Shown here piece by piece: positions 1-10,798 of a stretch of 64,000 bases of DNA. This DNA comes from Atrichornis clamosus. Lineage: Eukaryota > Chordata > Aves > Passeriformes > Menuridae. The translations under genes were made by a program, and so were the position numbers. The stretch spans positions 1 to 64,000 of the forward strand of contig WBMZ01015305.1 in assembly GCA_013400975.1 (NCBI GenBank). Direction: 5' to 3'. The notes under the pieces were generated by a model, which saw only the letters and a program-made list of their open reading frames with translations, searched no databases and had not been told where the DNA came from. Positions within the stretch are counted from its first letter, which is position 1; each line of letters begins with the position of its first letter.

Positions 1-190
1 ATGGGCGCCGGGCGGGGCAGCACCGCCCCTGGCGGCGCGGAGGACTCAGCGGCGCCCTCAGCGGGCCGCGAGGGCAGCGCCGCCCGCGGGACGCGGCGGC
101 CCCATGGAGCGAGGGTTCGAGACCCGCCCCGGGCAGGAGGGAAGAGCAGGGGACACTGCGGGATCCCCCGTGAGCCCGGGGTGTATCGGC
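1..190. promoter_or_regulatory. CpG-rich edge, possible 5' end of a neighbouring gene
   Basis: The first 190 bases are very GC- and CpG-rich and then drop sharply to ordinary composition, as at the edge of a CpG island. A frame opens at base 1 on the plus strand and a donor-like CCCC/GTGAGC sits at about 169, but I recognise no protein in it. In human synteny the gene to the left of RAD51D is RFFL on the same (minus) strand. The best guess is therefore the promoter or 5' exon of an RFFL-like gene running leftward out of the window. This is inference only. Confidence 0.4.
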
Positions 191-2800
191 ATTGCACGGG
201 AAGTGAATATATATCGACAGATCACGAATCAGTCAGCTTGGAAAACACTTCGGAGATCACCGAGTCCAACCTGTGACCGATCCCCAGGTTGTCAAACAGA
301 CCAGAGCACCCATTGCCACATCCAGTCTTTCCTCAAACACCTCCTCTATGGCTCCACCTCCTCCCTGGGCAGCCCATTCCGATGTTTAATCACCCTTTCT
401 GTAATGAAGTTCCTCCTAATGTCTAATCTGAACCTCCCGTGGCACAGCTTGAGACTCTTGGCCTCTCATCCTGGGATACCCCCATATGGAGACAGACACA
501 CAGCCAGACAGAAACAGACATGGGCACACACCCCCAAGACTTATATACACACATATATGCACACAGTACACATAAACACACACTTATATGTGTATTTTAT
601 ACATATCAAGGGCAAATAAGCCCTTAGTGCCAAAAGCCACCCCTGCTGCTTGGAGCAAGAGGTGCCCTGTCTGCCCTGGGATGGGTTTCATTGCCCTGCT
701 CCAAGCCTTTCCAGCAGTGTTCCACCTGTTTTGGGCATGGGGAAGAGGCAGGGGAAAAGGATATCCCAAGCTCTGCTTTACAGGGCTGCAGGAGTGCCTG
801 CCTGAGAATGGAGGAGAAAGGCTGAATTAGGATATTCAGGTCAGAAACTCTTCTAAGCCTAATTACACTATGCAGATTTAGGGCAAATGAGCTTGAGCAA
901 GAAGTCAAGTTTTTCCAGATCGGGTAATAGATTCCCATAGCCTGAACCCTTCTGCTGTCCCCACACCATGCAATAATCAGCACCCACAGCAACGCCATCC
1001 CGCAGCAACACAGCCAGAAATTCAGGACATCCCTGTGGCCTCAGAGCATAGCCCAGAGCAGAGGAGCTGCCACACCACACTCAGCAAGGCTCTGTATCGC
1101 ACTCTCCTCCCCAACCTATGCAGATCTTTCCCAAAAGGGCATAAAACTCCCACAGCTGCAATTAGCAGATTGCCATGGAGAGAAAATCCCCCCCAGTCAC
1201 GACTATGCCAGTGAAAGCTGGGATGGGAAGCTTTGGAGGAGCACAGACTTCACATCATCACCTTTCCTGACAGACTGGCACTGTCCCTGTTGTGTCACCA
1301 CCCCATGACTCCCTGGTGACTGAGTGCAAGAGTGGAATTTCTTCTGCCATTTCTCAGGGATCACGGGAAAGATGCACACTGGGCACATGGCTGGTCTCAT
1401 GCTGAGCCTAATGAGGGTTCAGTGTGAGTTGTTCCTCTTCTCAGCCTGCTAGTTAGGGGAAGGAAACGTCTGGAAAGCTCTCTTGGTTCAAATATAACCC
1501 CAGAGGCTTCTATTTGGCTCTTCCCTGCTCCACACTCCCCCACGAGAGCTCTGCTTCCCCTACAGAACCTCAGGCAGAGATATGAAACAGTTGTTGGAAT
1601 TTGTGTGTACCAGCTCTTTATGCACAGCAAATTAATTAACTAAAAAGAAATTAACTAACAAGCTAAATTTCTGCTTGTAAGGACACATCAGCACAGGTCT
1701 CCAGCAGACAGGAAAACCATCCTCTTCTTCCTCACTGCAGCCAGCCAGGCTGCAATCCCTGGGGCCAAACCTCCCCTCCTGAGCTTGGAAATCCCAGAAA
1801 TGCAAATAAATACACAACTTTGAACAGTTTTTAGTAAAAATTATGTTATTTAATGGTTCAGCTCATGTTGCTTTGACACATTTCTCTCCTCGACAGGACC
1901 TACTGGAAGCAGACTACGTGCATGGAGCCAAAGGCAGGGTGGCCACAATGGAGGCAGGACCGGCCCCCTAAGCCACAGCCCTGGGAGCACTAAAAGCTCA
2001 CTTTCACAAGAAACATGGCTCTGATACATGTTTAAAACATAAATCCATGCTGAGACCTGGTGTTGCCTCTTGGGAAACCAAAATGTGCATTTCAGCTGCC
2101 CTTTCCCCACAGCAGCACAGGGCTGTCCACTGTTTATGTGTACTCTTGAGAAATTAACACCCAAATTCTGGCTAAATCAGGCTCCTCTTTGCCAAGCACA
2201 GCCTTAGAGGGCTCCAGGAGCTGTGCTGCTGTGTTATTTGTTTAATGAGCATGCCCTGATTAGTCCCAGCCCCCAAATTCTACATCAGCAGCCTGGAAGT
2301 GCAAGCCATGGCTCAGCTCACCTGCCGAGGAGGGCTCTTGTTATGCAGAGGATGAGGGTGTCTGAGACATCTGGGATCAAGAGCAAACACCACATCCCAG
2401 CCTCCCCTCTCCTCAGGAGGTTGCCCAGAGCAGGCAAGAGCAGCTGGAAAGCACTGGAGCAGGGAGAGATTATTTTAAACATCACCACATGCAATTCAAT
2501 AGGTCCTTGAACAACAAGCAGGGCCAGCTGGTGCCAGCCAGGACCCATCTGCCCCAGCAGATCCAGATCAGAACCTCCATCAGTTACCAGCAGTTTACAC
2601 AACCCAGCAGTGCCCCAAAAACACCAGCAGGTCCCCCCAGGGCCTGGTGTTACTCTGGGGAGAAGATAAGATCAAGCATCTGATTATGTCCCTGCTTATC
2701 AGCAGCCTGTCCCTCCCCAGTCCTGCTGGGGACTAAACCTCAGCATTTTAATTAAATTCAGAGCAGTTGTCATTAGTTGAATTCCAGCTCTCAACAGCCA
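190..2800. other. Non-coding stretch left of RAD51D
   Basis: Apart from the CR1 fragment, this stretch shows a degenerate CA/TA dinucleotide tract at about 540-605. It also has a pair of GATA-type sites, GATAAG at 2665-2670 and its mirror CTTATC at 2695-2700. The open frames are short, unrelated to known families and not bounded by convincing splice sites. I see no gene. Part of the right end may be distal RAD51D 3' flank. Confidence 0.5.
340..470 (-). mobile_element. CR1 LINE fragment (3' region, antisense to the plus strand)
   Basis: The stretch reading ctccctgggcagcccattcc, followed by a line resembling 'tcctcctaatgtctaatctgaacctcc', is the familiar complement of the avian CR1 3' region. 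It is short, diverged and lacks coding capacity. It appears to be the same CR1 subtype as the copies near 8.3 kb and 48.7 kb. Confidence 0.75.
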
Positions 2801-2825
2801 CAGCAATGTGCAACAGCTTTCTTCT

Positions 2826-2831
2826 TTTATT
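2826..2831 (-). other. Candidate poly(A) signal of RAD51D
   Basis: TTTATT on the plus strand reads AATAAA on the RAD51D strand, 410 bases past the stop codon at 3241. It is the first perfect hexamer I see downstream, so it is a plausible 3' end giving a UTR of about 0.4 kb. Confidence 0.5.
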
Positions 2832-3240
2832 TCTGTACCAAGACCACTGTGGGCCCGAGGATGATCAGAACTCCAGGACCAGAGAGCAGTGAGTCATGGG
2901 GGGAACAAAACCAGCACAGGGAGTTGTGGGTTTGTGCAGGGACAGGCCAGCTGGTCCCAGCCAACACCTGAGGACAGGGCAGGCTCTGTGGGGTGAAGAC
3001 AAGCCTGCAGCAGAGGACAGCACCTGGCTGTTGTGCTGCCCACTGCAGGCAGCAGCTGCTGGGCATGGAGATGTCCAGGGAACCCCAGGCTCAGTTTCTC
3101 CCCAGGGCAGAAGAACAAGAGCTTCTTCATGTTGGTCCTTCCCAGGGCTGCACAACTCCCAGAGTCAGTTTGTAAAACCTTCAGTGCTTGCCTGCTTTTG
3201 TGCAGCTCTCCTGGACCTTCACATTTGCTTTTCCATCACA

Positions 3241-6200
3241 TCAAAGCCCCTCTGTGGGTGTCACCGGGCTCGGCTCCGACACATCACCATTTCCAATATC
3301 CAGCTCCACCTGTATCCCTGTGGGCTGCAAGGAGAAACGGAGAAGCTTAACCTCCCAGTGCTTGGACTCTGCATCACTCCATCACCTGTCTCAGAGCCAG
3401 AAATCCCAATTACAATCCACAGAGGATTTCTTTCTGCTGGTGCCCCTGTTTTAACTGGGTCTGCTGAATGCAGAGATACAAATAGACAATGCCATTTAGC
3501 AAAGAAAGAACATCTTGCTCTGAGACATCCCCAGACACACCATTATTCAGCACATCCAGGATTTATTTCACAGCCCAGCACACCACCATATCCAATTTTG
3601 TTTGGAACAGCAGAGCAGGCTCAGAGCCAGGAGGCTCAGGCAGTGCTGCCAGCACACAGGCAGGATTCAAGCTGAAGTCACCTTTGAAAGTGTCAGAGCC
3701 ATTTCTACAGGACCCCTCACTGCCCACACACCATCAGGAGAGTGAGACCAACATCAGGAACACAGTGACCTGGATCAGAAGTGGTGCCACTCATTCATCC
3801 TGCCTATAAATACTCAGCTCAGGCTGTTGGGAACACATGCTCTTCTCTTCTGCAGCACTCAGCCAGGCTGCGTGAGCAACTCTCTCACTGCCATGGCTCA
3901 CCCAGTGAGGCTGGATCCTGCCCCACTCCCACAGGAGCCAGGGCCAAGTCACCCAGCTGCTCCTCCATTCCCAGAGGGACAGATCCAGGGAGCCTCACCT
4001 GCCGGGGTGACTTTGCCAAGGAGGCAACATGCTGTGTGGTGGCTTTTTCCCACGTGGCTTCTTTGCTTTCCAGCAGCACCCGGGTGCTGGGCACGAAACT
4101 CCAGGAGCGGCCCAGCGCTGGCTTCAGGGGACCAGTGCTGCTGTCCCTTGTCACCTGGTTGGTCACCTGCAGCACAAACAGGCTTATCAGTGCCTGGGAA
4201 AAGCAGTGCCACTCGGTGTAATGGAACACTGGAGGCCACCAGGAAATCCTGGCCAGTCTGCTCCTTCTAGGAAGGTTTTTCCTTCTCCATCCTGAGACCT
4301 CCTTCTCGGCACAGCCGTGCTGTCCCCTCTAAACACAGCCCAGGCAACTGCCCCAGACTAGAACTCAGGGAGCTCACTCATATCTGCAAACTGCATCACT
4401 CCTGGTGCTGAAGTCACCCACAAAGTTTAACTTGGAGCCTCCAAGTGTCCTTCCTGACACCCTGTCCTTTATCAGAACGAAGGGCAGGACTGTCTCACCA
4501 GCTTCCAGTGCCAGGCTCAGCAGATCACCATCTTCTGTTGTGGCCTTCCCAGTTCAGACACATTAACTGTGGTCCCAGCAACCTGTCTGGGTGCACTGGC
4601 AAATGCATCTGCTTGGTCAAAAGCTGGGAAGACTAGAGCAGGGCCCCTTCCAGCTCCCTTGGAGCAATGCAGTGCCCTGCAGTTCCTCCAAGGTAACTAA
4701 GAGGTGACCCAGGAAGCTGGCCAGCCTCTTAAATGAATGGTGTTATATCAAAAATAAACACAACCAGCCTTTCAATGTCCCTGTACTTAAATCTGCCTTG
4801 CTCAATGCTGTGTTGGCTGAGGACAGCAAGAGCAGGAGGCAGCACATCAGCCCAGCTCTTGCTCCGTGCTTGGAACAAAACTTCTGCAGGCTGCAGAGAC
4901 ATCACGGAGCAGGGCACTGTGGAGCTCAGGCCTCCTGCTACTGCTTAGCTGGGAGTGGGGCTCCCTCTCCCAGAGGCTCCAAAGCCTCCCCAGGGTTCCT
5001 CACCACAGCACACACCAGCACACGAAGTGCAGCAACACTCACCACAACAGCAAGGCTGAACTCCCTGGCCAGTGTCTTCAGCTCCCTGGATAGCTGCATC
5101 ATGAGGGCCAAACCTGGAGCAGGACAAAGCATTTGGCTGTCTGGGGATCAGCTCCCAAAGTGCATCTTGGAAGCAGCAGACCTCTGGATTTGCATGAGCC
5201 CTGGATTCAGTGCCAGTGCTCATGTTCATGGACACCTTCACCAGATCATTCCCCATCTTTTCCTATCTTAGAAGCACCAAGGCCAAAAAAACCCTACAAA
5301 AGCACCAGCAGCTCCAGACAAAGCTGGCCAGGTTCATTTAACAGGTATAGGACCCATCTCTCAAGATCACAGCTTCACTTCCTACAGCTCATGGCCGTGA
5401 GGGGATCTCCTGTGATAGAACTGGCTGCCAATCAGATGTGCAAGACCCTTTGGGAGGTGATTGAGGGGCCTCCTTGGCATCCTCACTCCTAATGTATGAT
5501 TCTTTCTGGCAGAAAGAGCCTCAGGGGAGCTCTGCAAAGTGTGCCAGCAACCATGATGTATCTGTGACACTGTAAGAGAAGTTTTCCTTTGTGGGCAACC
5601 AGTTCAGTGCCTCCTCCGGGTGGGTTTGAGACCACTGCCAGCTTGACTGTTTGCTGATAACACTCCAAACAGACTTCCCTTTTATCCAGTCCCAAAGGAA
5701 AAGCTGGGAGCAGTCACATCCACATCTTCCAGTCTTAGCATACATGGGTGGAAGAGGCTCTTCAGCATGAGCAGAGAGCTCTGCAGCCTCCTGGATCACA
5801 ACACAGCTCACCCTCTGACTGCCTGCCACCCAGCAGAGGGTAAATCACAGCCGACACCGAGTCCATCAGCACCATCTTCAGATGTCCCACGGAGCTCATG
5901 ACCTGAAAGGAGGCACCACGTGCAAGGTGGAGTAACAAATCCAGCAGTCTGGGAGGCTGTGAGCTGCACAGAGGCTCCAAGGTCCCCAGGATGAGGTGAT
6001 CTGGAGTCACTGGTCAGGCACTGCTGCCCTCCCTGCAGCTCTGGGGAAGGGAAGGGGGCCCAGAGCCTCGCTCCTACCTGCTGGGAGAGGCGATCCCGCA
6101 GCTCCTGCAGGGCACTCAGCACTTCATAGATGTTGAACACACGGACCACCTGGACCCGCTGCAGAGCCTCCAGCTGCAGCACAAAGCAGCATCACCAACA

Positions 6201-8196
6201 GCCTCACTCCCCCCAGGACTTGTCACATTCCTCCTGCCCCAGCTGCCACCAGCTCTTTGCATTCACACCGTGCCATGGAGCCAGGGGCCCTCATTCTTCC
6301 ACATTTGCCTCCACCCCATGAACACCATTGTCCCCACTGCATTGACTGAAGAAGCAACATGGATTGAGTTCAGGGAACAAAAGTGTGAGAAACTACAGTA
6401 AGTCTCTCCCTTCTCCCAAGAAAAACAACAAAGAGCAGTGTCTGTCCTGAGCATGGCACCCCTTGGGCCATGGAAGGCAGAGTTTGGACCCAAAAAAGCC
6501 CATGGGGACAAAGGCAGAGCTGGACAAACAAACTCTCTCTGGAGTTTTCTGCAGTTAAGAGCAAAGGCAGTTTTAGAAAGAGCGGAGGCACCAGCTCCAG
6601 GGGAACTTGCCTGCTCTTCCTCATCCTCCGTCTGGGCTTGGATCATCTGGTAGAGACGGGAGGCAGTGAAACCCCCCGTGGAGTCGAGAAACAGGACGTG
6701 CTGCTTGAGGCTGAGAGACACGCTGGCTGCAATGCCCAGGCACACCTGGGGAACAGGGACGGGGTGTCACATGTCCCTCTGCTTTATGTACCCCACAGCA
6801 TCATCTTCACCCTGCCTGTCCTCTCACCTCTCCTCTCCATCCCACTCACCTGCGTCTTCCCACTGCCCGGTGCTCCCATGAACTCCGTCACTTCCCCCGT
6901 GTACAGCCCGGAGTCCAGCAGCTGGTCCAGGCTATGGGTTGGACACAAGGTGGGATAATCAACACCCCTTCAGCCAGAATGGCAGGGGCACCAGGAGGCA
7001 GCAGTTCCCACCCATTTGTCCCTAGAGTCCCCTTCCCAAATGCAGACAAATGCGTGGGGGTGGTTTGGAGATCACCCAGCCTGCTCAGGGCATGCCCCCA
7101 CTGCAATTCAAAGCCTGTGCTGGTAACCACAGCCTTGTGCAGCAAGCCCAGCCCCGCGCAGGGCTGGTGGGTGAGGTACCCACCTTGGGTTGCCAGTGGG
7201 CAGGATGGCTGTGGAGCTCTTGAGCTCCTCATAGAGGTCTGCTCCATTGGCAGGGAAGGCAGAGAACTGGGCCAGGAGCACACGTCTCACTGCAACCAAT
7301 GCCTGGGGGACACAGAGGTATCTGGAAAAGGGACTGAGCAAGTCCAGGGCCAACATCTGCTGCAGAGGGTCTCCCCAGACAAGCCCATCCTTGTCCATGA
7401 GACAAACAGCTCTGAGCTCCCTGGTTAATGTACCAGGACTTAGGAATCTCATTTACCTTGTAAGACAGGGAACACTTCTGGGCAACATCCTCCAGGTCTG
7501 ATGACACAAAGTCCACCACTGCAAATAACATGAGGGACAAAAAGCTGGAAGCCAAACCCCAAACCACAAACAGCACGAGACAACCAGTTTAGACAAAACC
7601 TGCATCAACAAAGTGTCTGTGCCCTCTCCTCACAAAATTGGAGTATTGGAGTTTTTTCTCCAAGATGAACTTGACACCCATCACAAAACAAACTGGTTTT
7701 TGCAAAACAGACCAGGGAGAGAAGCTGGAAAAAATTCTCCCTATCTTGCTCAAGAGCTGCCCAGCACCACCTTTTCCTTCCCCTCTAAGGGCAGGAGGGT
7801 GCAGCATTCCAGGAATTCGGGCATTTTTCAGAGGGAAAACCGGACAAATCCTCCCAAAATACTATTCAAAAGCCATACTTGATTAACCCTGAGTAAGCCT
7901 CTGCAGAGATCTCTGCCATGTCCTTACACTGTCCTGCTCCTACGGAGAAGTCCTGACTCACTGTATCCACCCAGGGGGACCCAGAAGATATCCAGCAAGG
8001 ACACAGAAGGGTATTCCACCACCACCACCTTTCCAGGGTGTGGGATGATGCAGATACACCAAATGCACAGCGGATGATGTTCCCCAGCCCGAGACCCCGA
8101 TGCCACCTCGTTACCCGTCCTGATGCCATTTGCCCTGAGAAGCTGGATCATCTCTTCGGTGAGACCAGGGCAGAGCCCAGCCCGCAGAACCACCAT
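3241..8196 (-). CDS. RAD51D: RAD51D, RAD51 paralogue (homologous recombination ATPase), complete
   Basis: RAD51D is the BCDX2-complex RAD51 paralogue that helps load RAD51 at broken forks and double-strand breaks in the nucleus. Ten coding exons join in phase: 8196-8115, 7518-7457, 7302-7184, 6931-6850, 6745-6611, 6173-6078, 5902-5812, 5113-5043, 4166-3999 and 3324-3241 (stop). They encode 329 aa against 328 in human. Exon lengths 82, 62, 119, 82, 135, 96, 91 and 71 match my memory of the human gene. Walker A GAPGSGKT lies at residues 107-114 (catalytic K113). Walker B is degenerate, MVLMD, with D206. The start at 8196 is chosen because M-V-V-L-R-A-G aligns with the mammalian N-terminus; an in-frame ATG four codons upstream is less likely. 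Intron 5 has a GC donor (CAG/GCAAGT). The last exon begins PTGI and its tail has diverged from mammals. The gene is certain; exon 10 rests on a short PTG match plus phase. Confidence 0.96.
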
Positions 8197-8257
8197 GTCC
8201 ACAGCCACAGGGGCGGGGGAACAGCAGAGACCTGCGGAGGAGATGGAAGAGTGGATT

Positions 8258-8360
8258 TCATGGAATCATTAAGGTTGGAAAAGCCATCTAAGATCATCAA
8301 GTCCAGCCATTAACCCAGCACTGCCAGAGCCAACACTGAGCCTCGTCCTGCCATGGATGG
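8258..8360 (-). mobile_element. CR1 3'-end remnant in the RAD51D 5' flank
   Basis: The plus strand reads ggaatcattaaggttggaaa, then a form of 'ctaagatcatcaagtccagccattaacccagcactgcc'. This is the complement of an avian CR1 3' end, in the same orientation as RAD51D. It lies 62 bases outside the RAD51D start codon, between the coding exon and the CpG island. The far (CR1 5') boundary is blurred. Confidence 0.75.
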
Positions 8361-8399
8361 TGCCTGCCCCTGGAGGAGCTGGGGAGAAGCCACCCAAGC

Positions 8400-8775
8400 T
8401 GTGTCTGGGATGGGTGCTTACAGTGGTGTTTAAACCCTCTTTGGGGCCAAAGAGCCCAAAATCCTGCACGGGAGCATCGCTGCGGCTCCTGCTCAGGGTG
8501 CGGGAGCACAGCGGGCGGGGGGACTCCCCCCATCCCGAGCCACCTCTACAAGAGCCCCTCTCTGCGTGTCCCACCCCACGCCCACCGCCCGGCGCTCCCT
8601 GCGCACCCCGCAGCCCCCGCGGCCCCTGCCCGCTATGTTCCTGCTTCCTGCCGCCGGCGGAAGGGCCGGGACGGCTCCTCTTCCCCGTCCCGTGTCCCGT
8701 TCCTTGTCCCAACCCGGTCAGGTTAATCTTTCCCCAGCCCCTCCGCCGAGACCGGCAGAGCTCTGAGGTCCCTTC
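8400..8775 (-). promoter_or_regulatory. CpG island, RAD51D promoter region
   Basis: This is dense GC with many CpGs, including ccgccggcgg-type runs, directly upstream of RAD51D. No other coding gene starts here, so I assign it to RAD51D. On the minus strand a donor ACT/GTAAGC at 8422/8421 could pair with an acceptor CTCCTCCGCAG at 8234-8232. That would make a non-coding first exon in the island and an intron of about 190 bases. The splice model is inferred. Confidence 0.55.
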
Positions 8776-10380
8776 CCGCCCAGACCATCCCGGGATCCTG
8801 TGGTTATCCCAGGACTGGGTTTGTCCAGACTCATCAGCCAGTGCTGCAGGGTGAAAAACGAAGGTGCACGGGGGGCTGGGGGTCTTCGCTGCCCTGCACG
8901 TGTGGGGAGCCCTGTGCCCCTCCCTGACTCCTTGGGGGCTTGAATTTCTCCTGGAAAAGCCTTTTTTTTTGGTTATTTATGATTAGGTTTTCCTTTCCCA
9001 GCCGAGGCCTGAAGAGGGCTCCCGGCACTCGCTGCTGAGCCTGCCCTGCCCGCCCTGCTCTGCGCTCTCAGCTCTGCCTTGAGCATTAACAGCACCGAAC
9101 ACCCTTTGATTTTGTAACTCAGTTTACCTGCAGTGCTGCCGCTTGTGACAGTGAAGCTTTATTCTGGCTGACTCGAGAAAGGCCGTGCTATATCCCACGA
9201 GTACTGAAATGAAGCCAGTTGAGTCTTTCCCAGTACTTAAAGCCATGTGGGAAGGGGTTTCTGGTGTGTCAATCCAAGTGGATTCTAGAAAAGCCACTGC
9301 ACTGAGTCTATCCAAGGCAGGAATGGCCACTTGCATTTTCCACAGCTGTCGTCCTTGTGCTTTGGACTTACTCCCAGACTGGTGGAGGTGTGTGAGCTGC
9401 CCTTGATGGAGCTGCCTGCAGCTGCAGTGCAGGTGATGTGCTGTGAAGGGATTTCCAAATTGCTTTGGAATCACCTCCTGCAGGAATACCAGGGACCAGG
9501 CAGTGCTCCTCGTGCTGGGTGAATAAAACAGGAGACCTGGGCAGGGCAGTCCTGTGCCAATTCTTGCTGCGTAAGATCCACAAGACTCAACATAAATCTC
9601 AGGATTAAAGACAATGGTATTTTATCTCTTAGTGTCTGTGGTCAGCCAGTGCTCTCCTTGGTCATTTCCCAGTCCTTCTGCCAGCTCCCCCATTTGCTTT
9701 ATAGCTGGGATGCTCGTAGGTACACTGGGGAAGGCAAGGCCTGTGTTTTGGGGGAGATCAGTCACAAAGCAGAATTCCTGATGGTGATCCCTGGGAAACA
9801 GGGGGGATTGAATGGCTCAGCTCTCTTGGAGCTCAGTGCTGCTCTGTCGGCTGGTGTCACTCAGATTGAGCCCTGAGCCACTGTCACAGCAGTTCCAGTA
9901 TGTTCCAGTACAGACGTGTGTGTTAGTCCGTGTCAATGTGCTGCTGCATGACAGGGGTGGCAATGCTGGACACAGGGGATTTCCAGTGGGATGGGCTCCC
10001 AAAGGCCCTGCAAGGAGCAGGAGGCAGCACTGGGTGTCAGTCAGTTTTCCATCCCAGGGAATTCTGGAAGGTGCTGGGCACTGCTGCAGCTGCTGGCGTG
10101 GGGCCGCTTGTCCCCGAGGCTCAGCTGTCTCACGCTTCCCTAAATAGAAAGGGAAAAGGGTCTGAGCACTGTGACAGGGGTCAGCCATCCCAGCCGTGGG
10201 CTTTTTTGGCATGAGCCCCTCCACTTCCTGCTCCCCCACGCCCTGTGCAGCTCTGCAGGCACAGGGAAGCTGGGATTTGGCCTGGCAGGTGGAGAGGATT
10301 CCCTCTTGCTGCAGAGGGGTGCTGCCTGCTTGCAGCCAGGTGCCCCCCCTGAGCTGGCCCCGGCTCCCAGCCCTCCTCAG
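8776..10380. other. Non-coding interval between RAD51D and UNC45B
   Basis: Reading both strands, I find no exon of a recognisable protein. In human this interval holds FNDC8 and NLE1; neither is visible here. The right end contains E-boxes belonging to the UNC45B promoter. The rest is ordinary unique-looking sequence. Confidence 0.5.
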
Positions 10381-10430
10381 TCATATAAAGCATGAGGGGA
10401 CAAGGAGGGGACAGGCTGTGGTGACAGGTG
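10087..10430 (+). promoter_or_regulatory. UNC45B proximal promoter: E-boxes and TATA box
   Basis: A TATA element, TATAAA at 10384-10389 within tcatataaagc, lies 415 bases before the UNC45B start codon. Around it are E-boxes: CAGCTG at 10087-10092 and CAGGTG at 10286-10291, 10337-10342 and 10425-10430. An A/T motif CTAAATAG at 10140-10147 resembles half a MEF2 site. A TATA promoter without a CpG island, with clustered E-boxes, fits a muscle-restricted gene controlled by MyoD-family factors. A donor CCTG/GTAAGC... variant (exon end at 10666) and an acceptor just before 10790 suggest at least one 5' UTR intron. Confidence 0.5.
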
Positions 10431-10798
10431 ACCCTGACAGGCAGCAGGAGCTGCCAAGTCCTGCCCAAACTTGGAGTGGGAAGCGAGCTCTTTCCTGAGC
10501 CACAAGGACTCCCCGTAGTTCCGGCAGACTTCTTTAATTCCTTTTTTTGTTGTTTTCTTTCCTGTATTAATTGATTCCTAAGGATCTACAGTGGTGGGAA
10601 AAGCTTCTGAGAAGCCACAGCCTCGAAGAGCAATTTAGGTCTTCATTTTCAAAACTCTTCAGCCTGGTAAGCTGCTTTTATTAATGAGTGTTACTTGTAT
10701 GTCAGTCTCATGGTGAAACTCAGCTTGGGGGAGTAGGCAGGCAGCCCAGGCAGTTGAAAATGGCACAAAAATTGATGTTTTTCCTTAAAGATCACCAG

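Noticed and set aside
1..276. A 91-residue frame starting at base 1
   Set aside because: It is in a CpG island, starts at the window edge, and resembles no known protein. It could be 5' UTR of a neighbour.
2896..3675. A 259-residue plus-strand open frame
   Set aside because: It runs antisense over RAD51D exon 10 and intron 9, resembles no family, and lacks conserved residues.
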